Below are positions 12,001-21,637 of a stretch of DNA of 64,000 nucleotides, in pieces. Position 1 is the first letter of the stretch; each line of letters starts with the position of its first letter. The stretch comes from Mycolicibacterium elephantis DSM 44368. Its GTDB lineage: Bacteria > Actinomycetota > Actinomycetes > Mycobacteriales > Mycobacteriaceae. Position numbers and translations under genes: made by a program. The stretch is from NCBI RefSeq assembly GCF_004014805.1, contig NZ_ATDN01000008.1, forward strand, positions 78,208 through 142,207, read 5' to 3'. The notes under the pieces were generated by a model. That model made no database searches and had not been told where the DNA came from. It worked only from the letters and a program-made list of their open reading frames with translations.

Positions 12001-14542
12001 CCAAATCCCCGGTGCGATACATCAACCGCCCCGGTGCTTCTGCGGCCCCGAACGGACACGCCACGAACCGCGACGCGGTCAGACCCGACCGGCCCACATA
12101 GCCGTAGCTCAACCCGGCGCCCGCCACATACAGCTCACCGACCACTCCGGGCGACACCGGCCGCAGCCACCCGTCGAGCACGAAGAACGCCAGATCGGCA
12201 AGCGGTATCCCGATCGGGCTGACCGTGCTGTCGACGTCGGCCGCCGTGATCTCGCGGAACGACGCGTGCACCGTGGTCTCGGTGATGCCGTACATGTTGA
12301 TCAGCCGCGGCGCATCCCGATGCTTGGCCAGCCAGCCCTGCAACCGGGCCGGCTCCAGCGCCTCACCGCCGAACACCACCACGTCAAGCGCGAGCCCGTC
12401 CGCCGCCTCGGGGGTCAGCTCGTCGACGGACTGCAGCGCATAAAACGCCGACGGCGTCTGGCTCAACACGCTGACCTGTTCATCGACCAACAAGGCGTGG
12501 AACTCCTCGGGCGAACGGGTCACCGCCTCGGGCACCACCACCAGACGGCCGCCGTGCAGCAGCGCACCGAAAACTTCCCAGACGGAGAAGTCGAACGCCA
12601 ACGAATGGCTTTGGGTCCACACCTGTTTCGGCGACAGCTCCAAACGGGTGTCGATCGCCTCCAACAGCCGGGTCACGTTGCGATGCGGGATCGCCACCCC
12701 CTTGGGCACCCCCGTGGTGCCCGACGTGTAGATCAGGTATGCCACGTCGTCAGCGTCGGGCAACGGCAAACCGTCACCGGGCTGCGCCGCCACCGCGGGG
12801 TCGGCGATGTCGACGACCGTCACCCCGCGTCCGGCCAGCCGGCCCGCCAGGTCCCCGGTGGTAACCACGACCGGTGGTTCGGCATCGCCGAGCACGAACT
12901 CCAACCGCGCGTCGGGCACCGACGGGTCGATCGGCACGTACGCCGCACCGGTCTTGAGCACGCCGAGGATCGCCACGATCGCCTCGACCGACCGGGAAAA
13001 CAGCAGCCCGACCCGTTGACCCGAAGTCACGCCGCGTTCGACCAGCAGGTGCGCCAACCGGTTCGACACCTCGTCCAGCTCGCCGTAGGTCAAGGTCTTG
13101 CCGTCGCCGCTGACCGCAGGTGCGTCGGGGGCACGAGCCACCTGCGCCTGGAACAACTCCGGGATCGAGGCCCCGCCGGGCACCGGATCCAGCGCCGCCC
13201 GGTTCCCCCACCCGTCCAGAAGGTGGCGCTCCTCCTGGTCGCGGACGTCCATCGTCGAAAGGGGCCGCGCCGGGTCGGCGGTCATCGCCGTCAACACACG
13301 TTCGAATCGGTCCGCCAGCTCGCGGGCATCACATCCGGCGAACAATTCGCCGACACCCGACGTGCTGAGAAAGAGCTCTTCGTCGTTTCTGATAATGACC
13401 AGCCCGAACTGATCCACCATGCCGGTGTGGGTCACGGTTCCCGATCCGGCGGCCCCCGCGAAATCGGCCAACCGGGTGGTCGGAATGAAATTGATTACCG
13501 CTCGGGTCGAGGACCGGCCAATACCTTGGAAACGCGCCTTGTTCTCAATGGCGCGGACCGGGAACCGCTGATGCCGCAGCGCCTCTTGGACCCGGTTGTC
13601 GACGTGTTCGCAGAAGCCGGCGACCGTCGTGTCCGGCGAAACCTTCAACGCCAGCGGCACGACTCCGGAAATCATTCCGGGCACCAACAGCGTCTCCGGG
13701 CGAACGCGTCTGCTCACCGGGAAATCGAGAACAACCTCGGGACCACCGGTTTCGCCATGCACAAGCAGCGCACACGCGGCGGTGATCACCGACGCCCGGC
13801 GCACTCCCAAGGCGTGCGACAGCTCGCGGGTCCTGGCGACGACGGCGGGATCCAACTGGATGGGCGCCGACGGCTCATACCCGTCGACTTCGCGCGCGAC
13901 GCCGGGCACGGGGCCGTACGGCGCTTCCGATTCCAACGGAATGTTGTTTGCCCAATAGGTTTCGTCGGCGGCGTAGTCCTCGGACGCTTCGTATTCGATT
14001 TCAGTGTCGATGAGGCTGCGCAGGGATCCGAAAACAGGAGGCGGAATCTGTGCGCCGGTAGCCATTGCCGAATAAACCGCAGCAATTCGGTGGCAGACAA
14101 TTCCCATGCCAATTCCATCGATAACGATGTGATGGCAACACACGAAGAAATAAAATTGTTCAGCCCGCGTCTGAATCAACGCGAATTTGAACAGCGGCCC
14201 GCTCAGCGGCATCACCGCGCGTTGGATGGATGAGGCCGTCCGGTAGGCGTCGCGAACCGGATCCGCTGACGACGTCAGGTCGTAATAGGCCAGCTCGGTG
14301 TCCGGGTAATCCCGGACCGTCTGGAAAACCTGGCCGTCCGCCTCGAAAAACGCAGCACGCAGCGGCTCAGCCTCGCCTACCACATGACGAACTGCCCGCT
14401 CCAGCAAATCGTGTCTGATCGGGCCTTCGATTAGCCCGAGCATCCCCAGCTGCCACTTGGCGCCAGCCTGTCCGGTTTCCTGGGCAAGCCAAATGTCCAG
14501 CTGGCCTCGCGTGAGCGGAAGTGTCCTGTTATCCCGCTCCAT
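1..14542 (-). CDS. Multimodular non-ribosomal peptide synthetase, partial (3' end beyond window)
   Basis: One open frame of at least 4,847 codons; the YTSG motifs of all four adenylation domains share one phase and the module 2/3 linker was read codon by codon without a stop. Domains by approximate residue: C1 1-440 (HHIVIDG), A1 450-930, T1 970-1030 (GGDS), E1 1050-1480 (HHLAVDG, TVGWFT, GFNYLG), C2 1500-1945, A2 1950-2445, T2 2470-2535, C3 2555-2985, A3 3035-3510, T3 3535-3595, E3 3610-4050, C4 4060-4500, A4 from 4515, cut by the edge. C1 opens the protein, as in lipopeptide starters that N-acylate residue 1. C2 and C4 follow E domains and look D-L type; C3 follows a carrier directly and looks L-L type. 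Specificity codes aligned by eye to GrsA: A1 DFWSVGMVHK (threonine-like), A2 DVWSVAAVYK (aromatic-like), A3 DVWTVVAMCK (uncertain), A4 DFWTVGVMW plus a lysine out of view. ATG at 14542 has GGAGG seven bases upstream. Related in style to mycobacterial Mps1/Mps2, but the codes and E placement differ from the GPL peptide. Confidence 0.95.
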   Translation of the reverse strand, partial: MERDNRTLPLTRGQLDIWLAQETGQAGAKWQLGMLGLIEGPIRHDLLERAVRHVVGEAEPLRAAFFEADGQVFQTVRDYPDTELAYYDLTSSADPVRDAYRTASSIQRAVMPLSGPLFKFALIQTRAEQFYFFVCCHHIVIDGIGMGIVCHRIAAVYSAMATGAQIPPPVFGSLRSLIDTEIEYEASEDYAADETYWANNIPLESEAPYGPVPGVAREVDGYEPSAPIQLDPAVVARTRELSHALGVRRASVITAACALLVHGETGGPEVVLDFPVSRRVRPETLLVPGMISGVVPLALKVSPDTTVAGFCEHVDNRVQEALRHQRFPVRAIENKARFQGIGRSSTRAVINFIPTTRLADFAGAAGSGTVTHTGMVDQFGLVIIRNDEELFLSTSGVGELFAGCDARELADRFERVLTAMTADPARPLSTMDVRDQEERHLLDGWGNRAALDPVPGGASIPELFQAQVARAPDAPAVSGDGKTLTYGELDEVSNRLAHLLVERGVTSGQRVGLLFSRSVEAIVAILGVLKTGAAYVPIDPSVPDARLEFVLGDAEPPVVVTTGDLAGRLAGRGVTVVDIADPAVAAQPGDGLPLPDADDVAYLIYTSGTTGVPKGVAIPHRNVTRLLEAIDTRLELSPKQVWTQSHSLAFDFSVWEVFGALLHGGRLVVVPEAVTRSPEEFHALLVDEQVSVLSQTPSAFYALQSVDELTPEAADGLALDVVVFGGEALEPARLQGWLAKHRDAPRLINMYGITETTVHASFREITAADVDSTVSPIGIPLADLAFFVLDGWLRPVSPGVVGELYVAGAGLSYGYVGRSGLTASRFVACPFGAAEAPGRLMYRTGDLVCWGADGELRYLGRADEQVKIRGYRIELGEIQAALAQLDGVEQAAVIAREDRPGDKRLVGYITGSADSAELRAQLGERLPAYMVPVAVVVLDALPLTVNGKLDKRALPAPEFSDAGRYRAPANATEEVLAGIFAEVLGLERVGVDDSFFDLGGDSILSMQVASRARAAGLVCRPRDVFVEQTVARLARAVEVAGSVADVIDEGVGPVVATPIMQWLQSAEGPVDEFNQTVLLKAPAGVTEADVVAVLQALLDRHAMLRLRAEDDGAGGWSLTVPEPDSVQARDCVQSVEVLSDEALVTARSRLNPSEGRMLSALWVASTRQLALIIHHLAVDGVSWRILLEDFNLAWAQLRNQEPIALPPAGTSFARWAQLLSEYAERSGVVELAGHWKQVASAPAVLPAPQPELDTYVNAGRYSAELDAETTAMLLGEVPAAFHAGTQDILLIAFGLAVAELLGAGGSRIAIDVEGHGRQEELAGLGADVDLSRTVGWFTTKYPVSFDLGGPSGGLRWAQVVAGDAALGAVLKHAKEQLRALPDGLTYGLLRYLNSHADLDGDDPAIGFNYLGRLGGSSGGSGDAWRITPEGLSLTGVAGALPLALMHTVELNAATVDTEVGPRLRADWTWAPSALDHDEVSRLSRLWFEALSGICAHVRNGGGGLTPSDVAPARLTQQQLDELAEHGPIADVLSLTPLQQGLLFHANTAQASDLYAMQLDIELSGPLDVQRLRDAVHSVAERHPHLAAQFIEQFDEPVQILPAEPEVPWRYVELSSDSDVDEQVQRVCADERAAVCRLADEPVFRAALIRVAPERHRFLLTTHHIVLDGWSMPILLQEIFAGFGGQRLPAAAPYRSFITWLAGRDVDTARAAWREVLAGFDAPTLVGPPGKAAPGPRGIESFQISEDITRAVSELARSHQTTVNIVLQTAFARLLCSLTGQHDVAFGTTVSGRPTDVPGAESMVGLLINTVPVRATFTPEATTEDLLGRLQSAHNDTLEHQHLALNEIHHLSGHDQLFDTLFVFENYPIDTAVSLGADGLRAAEFNFRETNHYPLAVQAMPGPRLGLRVEYDTDVFDGERVAALIERFERVLAAMAAEPKRRLSSVDLLDPTEQARIDEWGRRAALTGPSTAVEPVPALFAAQVARTPDVPALTFDGQSMTYAELDEAANRLALVLAGQGAAPGEVVALMLPRSADAIVAILAVLKTGAAYLPIDPALPLARVGFMLADATPVVAVTKAELAERFEGFEVPVIDVGDLDSHEVDPAATLSGPTADDIAYIIYTSGTTGVPKGVAIPHRNVPGLFGVLGGELSSGPGRVWTQWHSYSFDVSVWEIFGALLHGARLLVVSEQVAASPEDFHALLVSERVDVLSQTPSAAGMLSPQDLESAALVVAGEACSTELVDRWAAPGRVMINAYGPTEATVYASISAPLTAQAPDSVVPIGAPVTGAALFVLDAWLRPVPPGAVGELYVAGRGVAVGYVGRAGLTSSRFVACPFGEPGMRMYRTGDLVRWGADGQVEYLGRADEQVKIRGYRIELGEIQAALAGLDGVEQAVVIAREDRPGDKQLVGYITGAADPAKTRAALAERLPAYMVPAAVVAIDAVPLTVNGKLDTRALPAPDYDSDHYRAPATPVEEILAGIYAQVLGLERVGVEDSFFDLGGDSLSAMRLVAAINKTLNAGIAVRALFDAPTVAALAPRIGGEEATLEPLVAAERPTDVPLSFAQARLWFLDQLQGPSPVYNMTAAFRISGALDVDALGAALADVVARHETLRTLITAPGGVPHQVVIEAERADFGWEVVDASGWTPSRLREAIDATSRHTFDLAVEIPLRARLFRISDEEHVLAAVVHHIAADGWSLTPLVADLSVAYADRCAERSPGWAPLAVQYVDYTLWQRAQFGELDDTSSRIATQLAYWEDALSGMPERIALPTDRPYPLVADQRGAKVVVDWPAELQRQVARLAREHNATSFMVLQAALLTVLSKLSGTSDVAVGFPIAGRRDPALDELIGFFVNTLVLRADLAGDPTVADVLAQVRARSLAAYEHQDVPFEVLVERLNPTRSLTHHPLVQVALAWQNGVGNDINDPAAEFALGDLQVRPMPVDTHTARMDLNFSLAERHGEDGEPAGISGTVEFRTDVFDAGTVETLIARLRRVLATMTADPTARLSSIDLLDDEEHEHLDRLGNLATLTAPAPAPSALTMTELFAEHVARIPDAVAVTCGERSWTYRELDEASNRLAHRLTGHGAGPGQCVALLFNRSGEAIVSMLAALKTGAAYLPIDAAVPAGRMEFMISDAAPIAAVTTAELADRLAGTDVTVIDVGDVGPAAADGLSGEVGTGPRPNDIAYLIYTSGTTGVPKGVAITHHNVIQLLGSLDAGIPPAGVWPQCHSLAFDVSVWEVFGPLLRGGRVVVVPEDIAGSPEDFHALLVREQVTVLTQTPSAVRVLPREGLETAVLVVVGEACPPEVVEQWAPGRVMINAYGPTETTMCVAISAPLTPGLGVPIGSPVPGAALFVLDEWLRPVPEGVIGELYVAGEGVGTGYLGRSGLTASRFVACPFGGPEAAGRRMYRTGDLVYWRPDGQLQYLGRADEQVKIRGYRIELGEIQAALAALDGVQQAAVIAREDRPGDKRLVGYITGSADPAELRARLGERLPAYMVPVAIVVLDALPLTVNGKLDTRALPAPDYGDGDRYRAPGDAVEEVLADIFAEVLGLERIGVDDSFFDLGGDSILSMQVVARARAAGLVCRPRDVFVEQTVARLARTVGVSGRAGGPIDSGIGPVAATPIIRWLQTVDGPVDEFNQTVLLQAPGGVTEADVVALLQALLDRHAMLRLRVEDDGAGGWSLTAPEPDSVQARDCVQSVDALSDEALVTARSRLNPSEGRMLSALWAPSTGHLALIIHHLAVDGVSWRILLDDLNTVWAQQRGRKPAATPPAGTSFARWAQLLAEHADDPDVLQLADSWKQVASAPTVLPPPRPERDTYVNAGWYSAELDAETTAMLLDEVPAAFRAGTQDILLIAFGLAVAELLGTGNSRIGIDVEGHGRNEDLAGLGADVDLSHTVGWFTAKYPVALAVDRLPWAQVVAGDAALGAVLKDAKEQLRALPDGLTYGLLRYLSSHTELDGDDPAIGFNYLGRLGGPAGDRSGEGWRISADGVSLTSVSAAVPMPLVHSLELNSATVDTDAGPRLRADWTWAPSVLDHDEVSRLSRLWFEALSGICAHVRNGGGGLTPSDIAPARLTQQQLDELAEHGPIADVLPLTPVQQGLLFHANTAQSSEDLYAAQLHISLNGPLDAERLRDAVRTVLTRHPNLVARFCQRFDEPVQVIPAAPTVQWRFVELDADNTEEIERLCTAERVAVGDPADAPAFRVALIRTGTDRHRFVLTNHHIVLDGWSLPILMQEIFAGYHGQRLPTAPPYRNFISWLTERDLGAAHEAWRNALAGFETPTLLGPPDRKGLGPRAAETFSVSEETTRALGELARSQHTTMNIVLQAAYARLLCWLTGQPDVAFGTVDSGRPPEVLGSESMVGLLINTVPVRATFTPTTTTAELLGQMQRAHTDTLEHQHLALSEVHRLTGQDQLFDTLFVYENYPIDTVAPLGADGLTIDEYEFRESTHYPLTVQAEPGDALGFRIEYDTDVFDATDVKALAKRLETVLAAMVADPQGSLSAVDLLDDAEHARLDAWGNRSVLTQLPEPTSVPQVFAAQVARTPDAVAIRFDGRSTTYRELDEASNRLARLLADRGAGPGERVALLFPRSADAIVVILAVLKTGAAYLPLDPALPDARIEFMLTDAAPIAAVTTAELAPRFDGYGLLVVDVADPEVAAQPGTPLPLPSPHDVAHIIYTSGTTGVPKGVAVKQCNVTQLFHELQIGVPLEPGQVWTQFHSYAFDFSVWEIWAALLYGGRLVIVPELVARSPEEFHRLLVREQVTVLTQTPSAAGVLSEEGVDAALVIGAEPCPPELVDRWSADRVMVNVYGPTETTMWLCASAPLQPGSGSPPIGSPTAWAAFFVLDP
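1000..3960 (-). repeat. Internal NRPS duplication, distal copy (T3-E3-C4)
   Basis: This segment and 8677-11640 encode the same carrier-epimerase-condensation block at an offset of about 7.68 kb. Conservation is at DNA level: over about 250 bases (2271-2519 against 9946-10198) I count roughly a dozen differences by eye, and 3301-3480 matches 10987-11166 almost as well. Edges are approximate. Confidence 0.75.
8677..11640 (-). repeat. Internal NRPS duplication, proximal copy (T1-E1-C2)
   Basis: Partner of 1000-3960. The two A domains feeding these blocks (A1 and A3) have different specificity codes, so the block appears to have been duplicated or homogenised while the adenylation cores diverged. 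Edges are approximate. Confidence 0.75.
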
Positions 14543-14559
14543 CGGACTGCCTCCGCCGT

Positions 14560-14790
14560 TTAGTTATCAACGGTCTTGCCCTGTGCCAACCTTTCACGCA
14601 GACTTTTCGGCCGTATATCGGGCCAGTTTTGTTCGATGTACTCCAAGCATGAAGCCCGATCCGCTTCGCCGTATACCACCCGCCAGCCGGCTGGAACATC
14701 GGCGAACGTCGGCCACAGGCTATGTTGCTCCTCATCGTTGACCAGCACAAAAAAGCTGCCCTTGTCGTCGTCGAAAGGATTGATGCTCAA
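14560..14790 (-). CDS. mbtH: MbtH-like NRPS accessory protein
   Basis: A 76-aa protein with the MbtH signature: a short N-terminus with NPFDDD, then N-x-E-Q-x-S-x-W-P, P-A-G-W, and a C-terminal [14 protein letters not shown]. MbtH proteins bind adenylation domains and promote their folding and amino acid activation. The gene lies 17 bp upstream of the NRPS on the same strand, so the two are almost certainly co-transcribed. The start is TTG at 14790 (TTG AGC ATC AAT), preceded by GGAGAAC at Shine-Dalgarno distance; no in-frame ATG would preserve the conserved N-terminus. Mycobacterial GPL loci have the same mbtH-mps arrangement. Confidence 0.96.
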   Translation of the reverse strand: MSINPFDDDKGSFFVLVNDEEQHSLWPTFADVPAGWRVVYGEADRASCLEYIEQNWPDIRPKSLRERLAQGKTVDN

Positions 14791-15442
14791 CAGTTCTCCA
14801 AACCAGCTAGTCGACGTAAGTGGAACAGGTTATGAATCTATCGGAGGGGAACGGCCTCGGTTCGTGGTTTTCGCAGAATCCTAAGTGTTAACTAGATCGC
14901 ATTCCAGCTACGGCGCGCCGAGCATGATGATGGCGGTTCACTGGCGTTTATACGAAATCGGCAAGCGGCCGTGAAGGCCATAACACTCGCTGTTCGAAGC
15001 GCTCGACTGCCGCGTTGCAGGCGGGCATCACCCCGCGATGTCGGTGACATCCCGAGTTTTCTGCTCGGCCCGACACTTGGCTGACGGCGGTATCCGGTCA
15101 CTGCGACGTCCTCAAATGATGTTCCGTGGTTCGGACGGTCCGAGCTCAGCCTCCAGCGGGTCCGAGCCGTCGTCAAAACGGTATGGACCCTTCAAGATTG
15201 GCTGGACCTCCGACGTGGCGGTCGCTCGGGAAGCCGCATCAACCCGCCCCTTCGGCGGCCTCAGCGGTGTATATCCCTAGCACTCCCGGCACCTTACGCC
15301 ATCGTCAATCACCACGGCTCGCTTTACCCCAACGGCGCCGCGTCGGCGTGCCTGGACTAGCATGGGACGGCCAGTGATAGCAAGGAGCCTCGATCGACGA
15401 CCGCGGCAGACGGATGTGACCGATCTCGTGCCGTGCGGGCGC
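14791..15442. other. Intergenic region upstream of mbtH
   Basis: About 650 bp without a convincing gene. Short frames here (for example 14892-15176 minus) have no domain-like sequence. The region must contain the promoter for mbtH-NRPS, but I could not pick out -35/-10 elements with confidence. Confidence 0.5.
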
Positions 15443-15583
15443 TCAGCGCTCCGCCGAATCTGCCAATACCGTTGCGGTACTTATGGATATCGCCGAGATC
15501 GGAATGCTGTTGTCGTCGTCGACCGCGTGTTTGATCACCGGGTCGTGTACGTTCAGCCCCGCACTCGTTATGTTGGATTCCAC
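15443..15583 (-). CDS. Candidate small peptide gene (46 aa), unknown function
   Basis: A GTG-initiated frame at 15583 is preceded by a perfect AGGAGG with six bases between it and the start, much the best ribosome site in this intergenic region. It encodes 46 residues: an acidic middle (VDDDN) and a Ser/Ile/Thr-rich C-terminal half (PISAISISTATVL), ending TGA at 15443-15445. It has no Cys, Trp, Tyr, Phe or Pro-rich motif, no signal peptide and no similarity I recognise. It sits upstream of, and divergent from, the P450, and on the same strand as mbtH-NRPS about 650 bp away. It could be a peptide product, a small regulator, or chance. Support rests on the ribosome site and a clean frame only. 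Confidence 0.4.
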   Translation of the reverse strand: MESNITSAGLNVHDPVIKHAVDDDNSIPISAISISTATVLADSAER

Positions 15584-15712
15584 CGTGACCTCCTGATCTG
15601 CACCAGCGGATCCGCTCGCAGGCAGCGCCGCGAAACGGCAAATCCGCGCCAGTTGCGGTCAGGAGCCGCCGGTGGGCTGGGCTTTTCACCGTCTAGTAGC
15701 TAGGGACCGCAG

Positions 15713-17131
15713 ATGAGCGAAACCGCGCAAACCGTCCTACCGCCGGGCCCTCGGCTTCCCATGTTGGCGCAGTCCGCGTTGATGTTGCGTCACGGGTTGG
15801 ACTATCTGACTGCCTGTCAGCGCCGCTACGGCGACGTGTTCACGCTGCGCCAACCCATGGTGGGCACGGTCGTCTACGTCGCGGATCCTGCTGTCATCAA
15901 AACGGTGTACGTCGGCGACCCGCGTGTCTTCCACGGCGGCGAGGGACACGAGATCCTTCGCGGCGTGCTCGGCGACAGTTCGTTGTTCGTCATCGACGAA
16001 GACGAACACCGCGACCGCCGTCGCCTGATGATGCCCGCGTTTCTCCGTGACGCGGTGGCGCGCCAGACCGATGCGATGGCCGAGATCGCTGCCGCGAACA
16101 TCAGCGGATGGCCGGTCGGCAAGACGTTTCCGGTGGCGACCAAGACCGCCGAGATCGCGCTGGAGGTGATCCTTCGCACGGTTGTCGGCGCCACAGAGCC
16201 GGCGCGACTGGCTGCGCTGCGCGAGACCGTGCCGCGGCTGCTCTATCTGACCCCGTGGGAGACCCTGGCGATCGCGAAGCCCAGCCTGCGGAACCGTCGG
16301 CCGTGGCGGGCGCTGCGCCGGCGATTCGAAGAGGTCGACGCCCTGCTGTACGCCGAGATCGCCGACCGCCGCGCCGATCCGGACCTGGCCGAACGCACCG
16401 ATGCGCTCGCCATGCTGGTCCGCGCCGCCGACGACGACGGACGCACGATGGACGACCGCGAACTGCGCGACCAGCTTCTGACCCTGATCCTCGCCGGTCA
16501 CGAGACCACCGCGACGTCGCTGGCCTGGGCGCTGGAGCGACTGACCCGCCACCCGGCCGTCCTGGCCAAGGCGGTCGAGGCCGCAGACGCCAGCGCGGCG
16601 GGCGATCCCGCCGGCGACGAGTACCTCGACGCGGTGGTGAAGGAGACACTGCGGATCCGGCCCGTGATATTCAGCTCGGGCCGAGTGCTGACCGAACCGG
16701 CCGAGGTGGGCGGCTACCTGCTGCCGGCAGGCACCACGGTGGACGTGTCGATCGGGCTGGTGCACGCCAGCGCCGCCGTGTACCCGGATCCGGACCGGTT
16801 CGACCCGGAGCGGATGCTCGGTGCCGCGCTGAGCCCGACCACCTACCTGCCGTTCGGCGGCGGCAACCGTCGCTGCCTCGGTGCCACCTTCGCCTTGGTC
16901 GAGACGCAAGTGGTGCTCCGTGAGATTCTGCGCCGGGTCGAGTTGAGCACCACCACGGAGCCCGACGAGAAGCAGAAGCTCAAGCACGTCACGTTCGTCC
17001 CGCACCGCGGCGCGCGCATCAAGGTCCGCGCGTTCAGAAACGTCGCGCCGCCCACGACGACATCCGCGGCGCCGCGGTGCCCCGTCGAGCCCCAGAACGC
17101 CACCCAGTCACGGGACTTGCGAACGAGCTAG
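15713..17131 (+). CDS. Cytochrome P450 monooxygenase
   Basis: A 472-aa P450 with all hallmark motifs: the I-helix AGHETT (residues 261-266), K-helix KETLR (ExxR), and the haem-binding FGGGNRRCLG with Cys388. An N-terminal PPGP hinge follows a very short leader and there is no membrane anchor, so it should be soluble, using ferredoxin and ferredoxin reductase. After the catalytic core there is a Thr/Ala/Pro-rich tail of about 35 residues that is likely disordered. By motif style it resembles the mycobacterial CYP135/CYP138 type. Its position between the NRPS and the glycosyltransferases suggests hydroxylation of the peptide or acyl chain; this is inference. It converges on the glycosyltransferase gene with a 16-bp gap. 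Confidence 0.96.
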   Translation: MSETAQTVLPPGPRLPMLAQSALMLRHGLDYLTACQRRYGDVFTLRQPMVGTVVYVADPAVIKTVYVGDPRVFHGGEGHEILRGVLGDSSLFVIDEDEHRDRRRLMMPAFLRDAVARQTDAMAEIAAANISGWPVGKTFPVATKTAEIALEVILRTVVGATEPARLAALRETVPRLLYLTPWETLAIAKPSLRNRRPWRALRRRFEEVDALLYAEIADRRADPDLAERTDALAMLVRAADDDGRTMDDRELRDQLLTLILAGHETTATSLAWALERLTRHPAVLAKAVEAADASAAGDPAGDEYLDAVVKETLRIRPVIFSSGRVLTEPAEVGGYLLPAGTTVDVSIGLVHASAAVYPDPDRFDPERMLGAALSPTTYLPFGGGNRRCLGATFALVETQVVLREILRRVELSTTTEPDEKQKLKHVTFVPHRGARIKVRAFRNVAPPTTTSAAPRCPVEPQNATQSRDLRTS

Positions 17132-17147
17132 TCCGCCACCGGGTCCG

Positions 17148-18422
17148 CTACGAATCGGATCGCCGCCGGCCTTGGGCGAGCTTCTCCACCAAATCGGCAG
17201 TGGCGGCGACACTTTCCGCGGGCGTGGTCATCCGGGCGGCGACCTCACGCGCCCGGGCGGCGTACTGCGGGTCGAGGATGGTACGCAGATCGGCGATCAA
17301 CGATTTCTCGGTCGTGGCCGATAGGCGGCGAGCGGTGCCGACTTTCAATTGCTTGATCCGCCGGCCCCAGAGCGTTTGATCCAGGTCCGTGGAAAGGATC
17401 AACGTCGGCACCCCGGCGCGCAGGCCCGCGGCGGTGGTGCCCGTGCCGCCGTGATGTACGACCGCGCGGCAAGCCGGAAACGCGGCCGAGTAGTTCATCG
17501 CGGTGACCACCTTGACGTGTTCGGAGCGAGGCACCGCGCCGAACTCGGTTCCGGCCGAACACACCAGTGCCCGCTCACCCAACTGGGCGCAGGCCGCGCT
17601 GATCATGGCGAGCGTTCCGGTGCCTGATTCGACCGGCAGGCTGCCGAAGCCGAAGAAGATCGGCGGTGTGCCCGCGGCGATCCAGGAGGCGACCTCGTCG
17701 TCGGCGTCGGTGGGCAGATCCAGGGTCAAGGCGCCGACGAAGGGCCGCTGGTCAGCCCATTTCGCCCATTCGTCGGCCAGCCCCGGAAAGCACACCTCGT
17801 CGTAGGCCTGGATCTCCAGGCAACCGCGTGCGGTGAGCCGCCACGGCGAAGGGGCTTTGGCCTTCGGAAGGTCGAGTTCACTGCGCTGGACGCCTTCGAC
17901 CTTTCTGGCGTTGCGCCACGCCAACCACTCGGACACCTTCATCGCTGAACGACCCACTGGCGCAGGCAGGAACGGCACGAACTGGCCGTTGGCGCGCAGT
18001 GGGAACATGTGCATGGTGGCCAACGGGATGTCGTAGTACTCGGCGACGTTTCCGGCGGCATCCTCGAAGTTCACCCCGGTGAACAGCAGGTCCGCCCCGT
18101 CGGAGAGCGACGTCAGCGTCGCGATGATGTCCTTCCAGCACTCGAGGAAGGGTTTCACCACTTCGCGCCGGTACCTGACCAGGTCCTGCACCTTCCACAA
18201 GTTGCGGAAGAAGTGTGTCCAGAAGGTGCGGTGGGCATCCAGCACGGCTTGCAGGTCGGGGCCGTATGCGACCGCGGTCGGACCGGACGCCTCGGCGAAG
18301 GCGATCAGGTCCGGCGGGACGGCCATGTGTACTTCATGCCCGCGGCGTAGCAGCTCGCGGCCGACGGCCACCAGCGGTTCGATGTCACCGCGGCTTCCGT
18401 AGCTCGCCAACGCGAATCTCAT
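17148..18422 (-). CDS. Family 1 glycosyltransferase (GPL Gtf-like)
   Basis: A 424-aa GT-B enzyme. The N-terminal donor/acceptor half opens with a Rossmann strand and a GSRGDIEPLVA motif typical of sterol/GPL glucosyltransferases. The C-terminal half carries the nucleotide-sugar signature around HHGGTGTTAAGLRAG and DLDQTLWG. This matches the Gtf1/Gtf2/Gtf3 family that adds 6-deoxytalose and rhamnose to mycobacterial GPLs. It is 54 bp downstream of a paralogue on the same strand, and the two are probably one transcript acting sequentially on the same aglycone. ATG at 18422 is well placed before the conserved first strand. The exact sugar cannot be read from the sequence. Confidence 0.95.
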   Translation of the reverse strand: MRFALASYGSRGDIEPLVAVGRELLRRGHEVHMAVPPDLIAFAEASGPTAVAYGPDLQAVLDAHRTFWTHFFRNLWKVQDLVRYRREVVKPFLECWKDIIATLTSLSDGADLLFTGVNFEDAAGNVAEYYDIPLATMHMFPLRANGQFVPFLPAPVGRSAMKVSEWLAWRNARKVEGVQRSELDLPKAKAPSPWRLTARGCLEIQAYDEVCFPGLADEWAKWADQRPFVGALTLDLPTDADDEVASWIAAGTPPIFFGFGSLPVESGTGTLAMISAACAQLGERALVCSAGTEFGAVPRSEHVKVVTAMNYSAAFPACRAVVHHGGTGTTAAGLRAGVPTLILSTDLDQTLWGRRIKQLKVGTARRLSATTEKSLIADLRTILDPQYAARAREVAARMTTPAESVAATADLVEKLAQGRRRSDS

Positions 18423-18476
18423 CGCAGCACCTGACCGCTCACCTGGCAGCCGACCTTCACCGGCTCGTCGTCGTAC

Positions 18477-19757
18477 TCAGGCCGCATCCTTGACGCGAGC
18501 GAACGCTTCGAGCAGGTCGGCCGCGGCCGCGACGCTCTCGGCGGGTTGGGTCATCTCCGCGCGGACCTCGCGTGCCCTGGCCCGGTATTGCGGCTCGAGG
18601 ATCTTGCGCAGGTCTGCCACCAACGACTTTTCGGTCGTGGCCGAAAGTCGGCGGGTGGTGCCCACGCCCAGCTTCTTGACTCGAGCTCCCCACAGTGTCT
18701 GATCGAGGTCGGTGGACAGCACCAACGTGGGTACACCGGCGCGCAGGCTCGCTGCCGTGGTGCCCGCGCCACCGTGGTGGACGACCGCGCGGCAGGCGGG
18801 AAACGCCGCCGAGTAGTTCATCGTGCCCACCACCTTCACGTTGTCGAAGTGGGGGACGTGGCTGAAGTCGCTCGAACCGGCGCACACCAGCGCCCGCTCC
18901 CCCAGCTGCGCACAAGCACCGCTGATCATGGCGAGCGTGTCGGCGGCGGACTCCACGGGCATGCTCCCGAAGCCGAAGCAGATCGGCGGCGTTCCCGCCG
19001 CGATCCACGAGGCGACCTCGTCGTCGGCCTCCCCCGGCAGCTCCATCGTCAGCGCGCCGACGAAGGGCCGTCGGCCGTCGAACTGCGCCCACTCGTCTGC
19101 CAGCCCCGGAAAGCACACCGAGTCGTAAGCCTGGATCTCCAACACGCCTCGTTCGGCGAGCCGCCACGGCGACGGGCCGGTGGCCTTCGGCAGACCCAAT
19201 TCACGGCGCTGCGGGTCTTCGAGCCGCTTCATCAAGGGCCAGCCCAGCCATTCCGACGTCTTCATTATCGACCGGCCCACCCGGGCCGGCAGGCCCGGAA
19301 CGAGCTGGCCGTTGGCCCGTATCGGGAAGACGTGCAAGGTGGCGAACGGAACGCCGTACCGCTCTGCGACGTTGCCGGCGGCCTCCTCACCCAGCACGCC
19401 GGTGAACAGCAGATCGGCGTCCTTGGCCAGCGACGTCAGCGTCGTGTTGACGTCGTCCCAGCACTGGGCCAACAACCGCCAGTCCTCACGCAGCAGGTCT
19501 TTCAGGTCACCGATGCGCCAGAAGTTCCTCCAGAACTTCCGAAGGAAGCGCGCCCAGAAGTCGCGGTTCACGTCCTGCCAAACCCGCACATCGGGCCCGC
19601 AGGCAACGGCCGCCGGGCCGGCCGCCTCGGTGAAGCCGACCAGGTCGGGCGAGACCGCCATACACACGTCGTGTCCGCGGCGCACCAGCTCGCGGCCCAC
19701 GGCGACACCCGGTTCGACATCACCACGAGTTCCGTAGAACGCCAACACAAACTTCAT
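18477..19757 (-). CDS. Family 1 glycosyltransferase (GPL Gtf-like)
   Basis: A 426-aa paralogue of the neighbouring glycosyltransferase, beginning with a GTRGDVEPGVA motif and carrying HHGGAGTTAASLRAG and DLDQTLWGARVKKLGVG near the C-terminus. The two are colinear along their whole length and clearly arose by tandem duplication. Both carry the PPI-F/C-FGFGSMPVES-type strand before the nucleotide-binding region. The divergent segment is the acceptor-binding stretch (about residues 60-200), consistent with different acceptor positions. ATG at 19757 is preceded by AAAGG at suitable distance. As a pair they predict at least two glycosylation steps on the peptide product. Confidence 0.95.
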   Translation of the reverse strand: MKFVLAFYGTRGDVEPGVAVGRELVRRGHDVCMAVSPDLVGFTEAAGPAAVACGPDVRVWQDVNRDFWARFLRKFWRNFWRIGDLKDLLREDWRLLAQCWDDVNTTLTSLAKDADLLFTGVLGEEAAGNVAERYGVPFATLHVFPIRANGQLVPGLPARVGRSIMKTSEWLGWPLMKRLEDPQRRELGLPKATGPSPWRLAERGVLEIQAYDSVCFPGLADEWAQFDGRRPFVGALTMELPGEADDEVASWIAAGTPPICFGFGSMPVESAADTLAMISGACAQLGERALVCAGSSDFSHVPHFDNVKVVGTMNYSAAFPACRAVVHHGGAGTTAASLRAGVPTLVLSTDLDQTLWGARVKKLGVGTTRRLSATTEKSLVADLRKILEPQYRARAREVRAEMTQPAESVAAAADLLEAFARVKDAA

Positions 19758-20095
19758 CGCCGAGTTTGCACCTTTGCTTCCCGTGCGGTCTGCTCCGACG
19801 AGCCCGGAGCCCGCGCTCCCAGCTCAGCCGCCCGGCAGCATAACCCGACACCCGCAGTACTGACTTGGAATCGCGCGTATTGGCAATCGCTCGAATGTGC
19901 CGAGAGAGCCGCCGTCGCCGATCTGAACTCCGGTGTGCGAGTTGCGCTTCGGACGCGTCGCCGAATCGTGTCTCGGCCTGTCGGATCCTACCGGATTCGT
20001 CCTGCGGGCCGGCCCGCCCTGGGTCTGCCCGGATCGGGGGCACGAGCAGAGCCACGCGTTCGAGGACGGGCGCGGCCCCCGCAGCGCGACGCTTG
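19758..20095. other. Intergenic region between MFS gene and glycosyltransferases
   Basis: About 340 bp. No frame looks like a protein and I see no clear terminator or promoter. It separates two same-strand genes by enough that the glycosyltransferases probably have their own promoter. Confidence 0.4.
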
Positions 20096-21637
20096 CTACA
20101 CCGTCTCGGTCTCGGTGGCCTGCTTCCTGGCTTCCTGCACTCGCGCCACGTCCTGCGCGGTGTAGCCGATGAGCATCGCCACCACCCCGATGAGGACGAC
20201 CACCCCGACCAGCCACAGCAGGCCGTAGGTCAAACCCGCGTCCAACGCGCGCAATTGCGCGTCGTTCATGAACTCGGGCGGTCCGCTGGTTCCGCCCAGA
20301 TGCAGCGTGCGCACCGTGACGGCAGCCTGGACGACGACCAGCACCAACGGTCCGCCGAGGGTCTGCAGCATCAGCGCCACCGCGGACGCGGGCCCGATGC
20401 GGTCGAACCCGACGCTGGCCACCAGCGAGAGCGTGAGCGGGACGTTGACCATGCCGAGGCCGAGACCACCGAGGACGATCGGCACCAACAGGTTCGGGAA
20501 GTACGGCGCATCGCCGTTGAGCGTCGACCCGTACAGCAGCGCACTCACCACCAGAGTGCCGCCGGTGATAACGACCGCGCGCGGGGGGAGCCATGCCACC
20601 AGCCGTGAGGACGTCACCACGCCGACGGTCGTCGCAGCCGCGAACGGAATGAATGCGATGCCGGCCCGCAGCGGGCTGTAGCCCATGATGGTCTGCACAT
20701 ACAGCGAGACCAGCACGGCCAGTGTCAAACTCACCCCACCGACCAGGAACATGGCAGCGTAGACCGCCAACCGGTTGCGCTCCGAGAACAGGCTGAACGG
20801 CAGGATCGGGTTCTCGGCGGTGCGCTCCACCCACAGGAAGGCAACGAAGGAAATCAGTGCCACCACACCCGATCCGATCGTGATGGCCGAATCCCAACCC
20901 TGCTCGGGGCCGATGGACACCGCGAAGACCGCGGCGGTGCTCGCCACCGTGGCCAGCACGGCGCCCTTCGCGTCGAGCTTCATCAGCTCCGTCTGGGTTT
21001 CCCGCAGCGTGGTGACGGCCAGGTAGATCACCAACAGCCCGATCGGCACGTTCACCAGGAACGCCAGGCGCCACGACACCTCGGTGAGCGCGGGACCGAC
21101 CACCAGTCCGACCACCGCGCCGACGCCGCTCATCGCGCCGAACACGCCCGCCGCCGCATTGCGGACGGGGCCCTTCGGGAACGTGGTGACGATCAGCGCC
21201 ATCGCCGTCGGCGCCACGATGGCCGCCGCCGCGCCGTGCAACAACCGGGCGCCGACGAGCACGGGTCCCTGCCACGCCAAGCCGCACAACGCCGACGCGA
21301 GGGTGAACATCGCGATCCCGAAGATGAAGACGCGTTTGCGGCCGAAGGTGTCACCCAGGCGGCCGCCCAACAGCATCAGGCCTGCGAATGCCACCACGTA
21401 GCCGGTGATCACCCAGCTGCGTCCGGCGTTCGACAAGCCCAGTTCGTCCTGGATCTGTGGCAGCGCGTATACCGCCACGGGGCCGTCCATGAACGCCATC
21501 AGCAACACGCCGCCGATCGCGATGACCACGCCGACGAACTGTCGAGACAGCAGCGAGGTCGACGGGTCCATGGTCGATGGCTGCACCGGGGTCCGTTCGA
21601 GCGGCGCCGCAGTCGCGCGCTCGGCGCTGTCAGTCAC
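20096..21637 (-). CDS. MFS transporter, DHA2 (EmrB/QacA-like, 14 TM)
   Basis: A 513-aa integral membrane protein with the DHA2 pattern: a hydrophobic first helix, MDGPVAVYALPQIQ (the motif-D1 position), motif A GGRLGDTFGRKRVF in loop 2-3, and motif C-like GAVVGLVVGPALTE in TM5. Length and helix number fit 14-TM drug or lipid exporters that use the proton gradient. The GTG start at 21637 is followed by a hydrophilic leader; an in-frame ATG 22 codons later is a possible alternative. Location among glycosylation and sulfation genes makes export or intermediate transport plausible, but DHA2 proteins are also common as plain drug-efflux pumps. Confidence 0.93.
   Translation of the reverse strand: MTDSAERATAAPLERTPVQPSTMDPSTSLLSRQFVGVVIAIGGVLLMAFMDGPVAVYALPQIQDELGLSNAGRSWVITGYVVAFAGLMLLGGRLGDTFGRKRVFIFGIAMFTLASALCGLAWQGPVLVGARLLHGAAAAIVAPTAMALIVTTFPKGPVRNAAAGVFGAMSGVGAVVGLVVGPALTEVSWRLAFLVNVPIGLLVIYLAVTTLRETQTELMKLDAKGAVLATVASTAAVFAVSIGPEQGWDSAITIGSGVVALISFVAFLWVERTAENPILPFSLFSERNRLAVYAAMFLVGGVSLTLAVLVSLYVQTIMGYSPLRAGIAFIPFAAATTVGVVTSSRLVAWLPPRAVVITGGTLVVSALLYGSTLNGDAPYFPNLLVPIVLGGLGLGMVNVPLTLSLVASVGFDRIGPASAVALMLQTLGGPLVLVVVQAAVTVRTLHLGGTSGPPEFMNDAQLRALDAGLTYGLLWLVGVVVLIGVVAMLIGYTAQDVARVQEARKQATETETV

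Noticed and set aside
2861..14233. Very long plus-strand frames (2861-4780, 6677-9274, 10955-14233) opposite the NRPS
   Set aside because: They are antisense to conserved NRPS domains; their His/Arg/Gly-rich translations have no domain order. They arise from GC-rich codon bias.
1..14542. Naming the NRPS mps1/mps2 and the locus GPL
   Set aside because: Specificity codes and E-domain placement do not fit the GPL peptide, so the symbols would mislead.
15443..15583. RiPP precursor partnered with the P450
   Set aside because: No aromatic crosslink residues except His, and no other RiPP enzyme nearby. Kept only as a candidate small gene.
18546..20165. 539-aa plus-strand frame
   Set aside because: Antisense to a glycosyltransferase with intact motifs; the translation is not protein-like.
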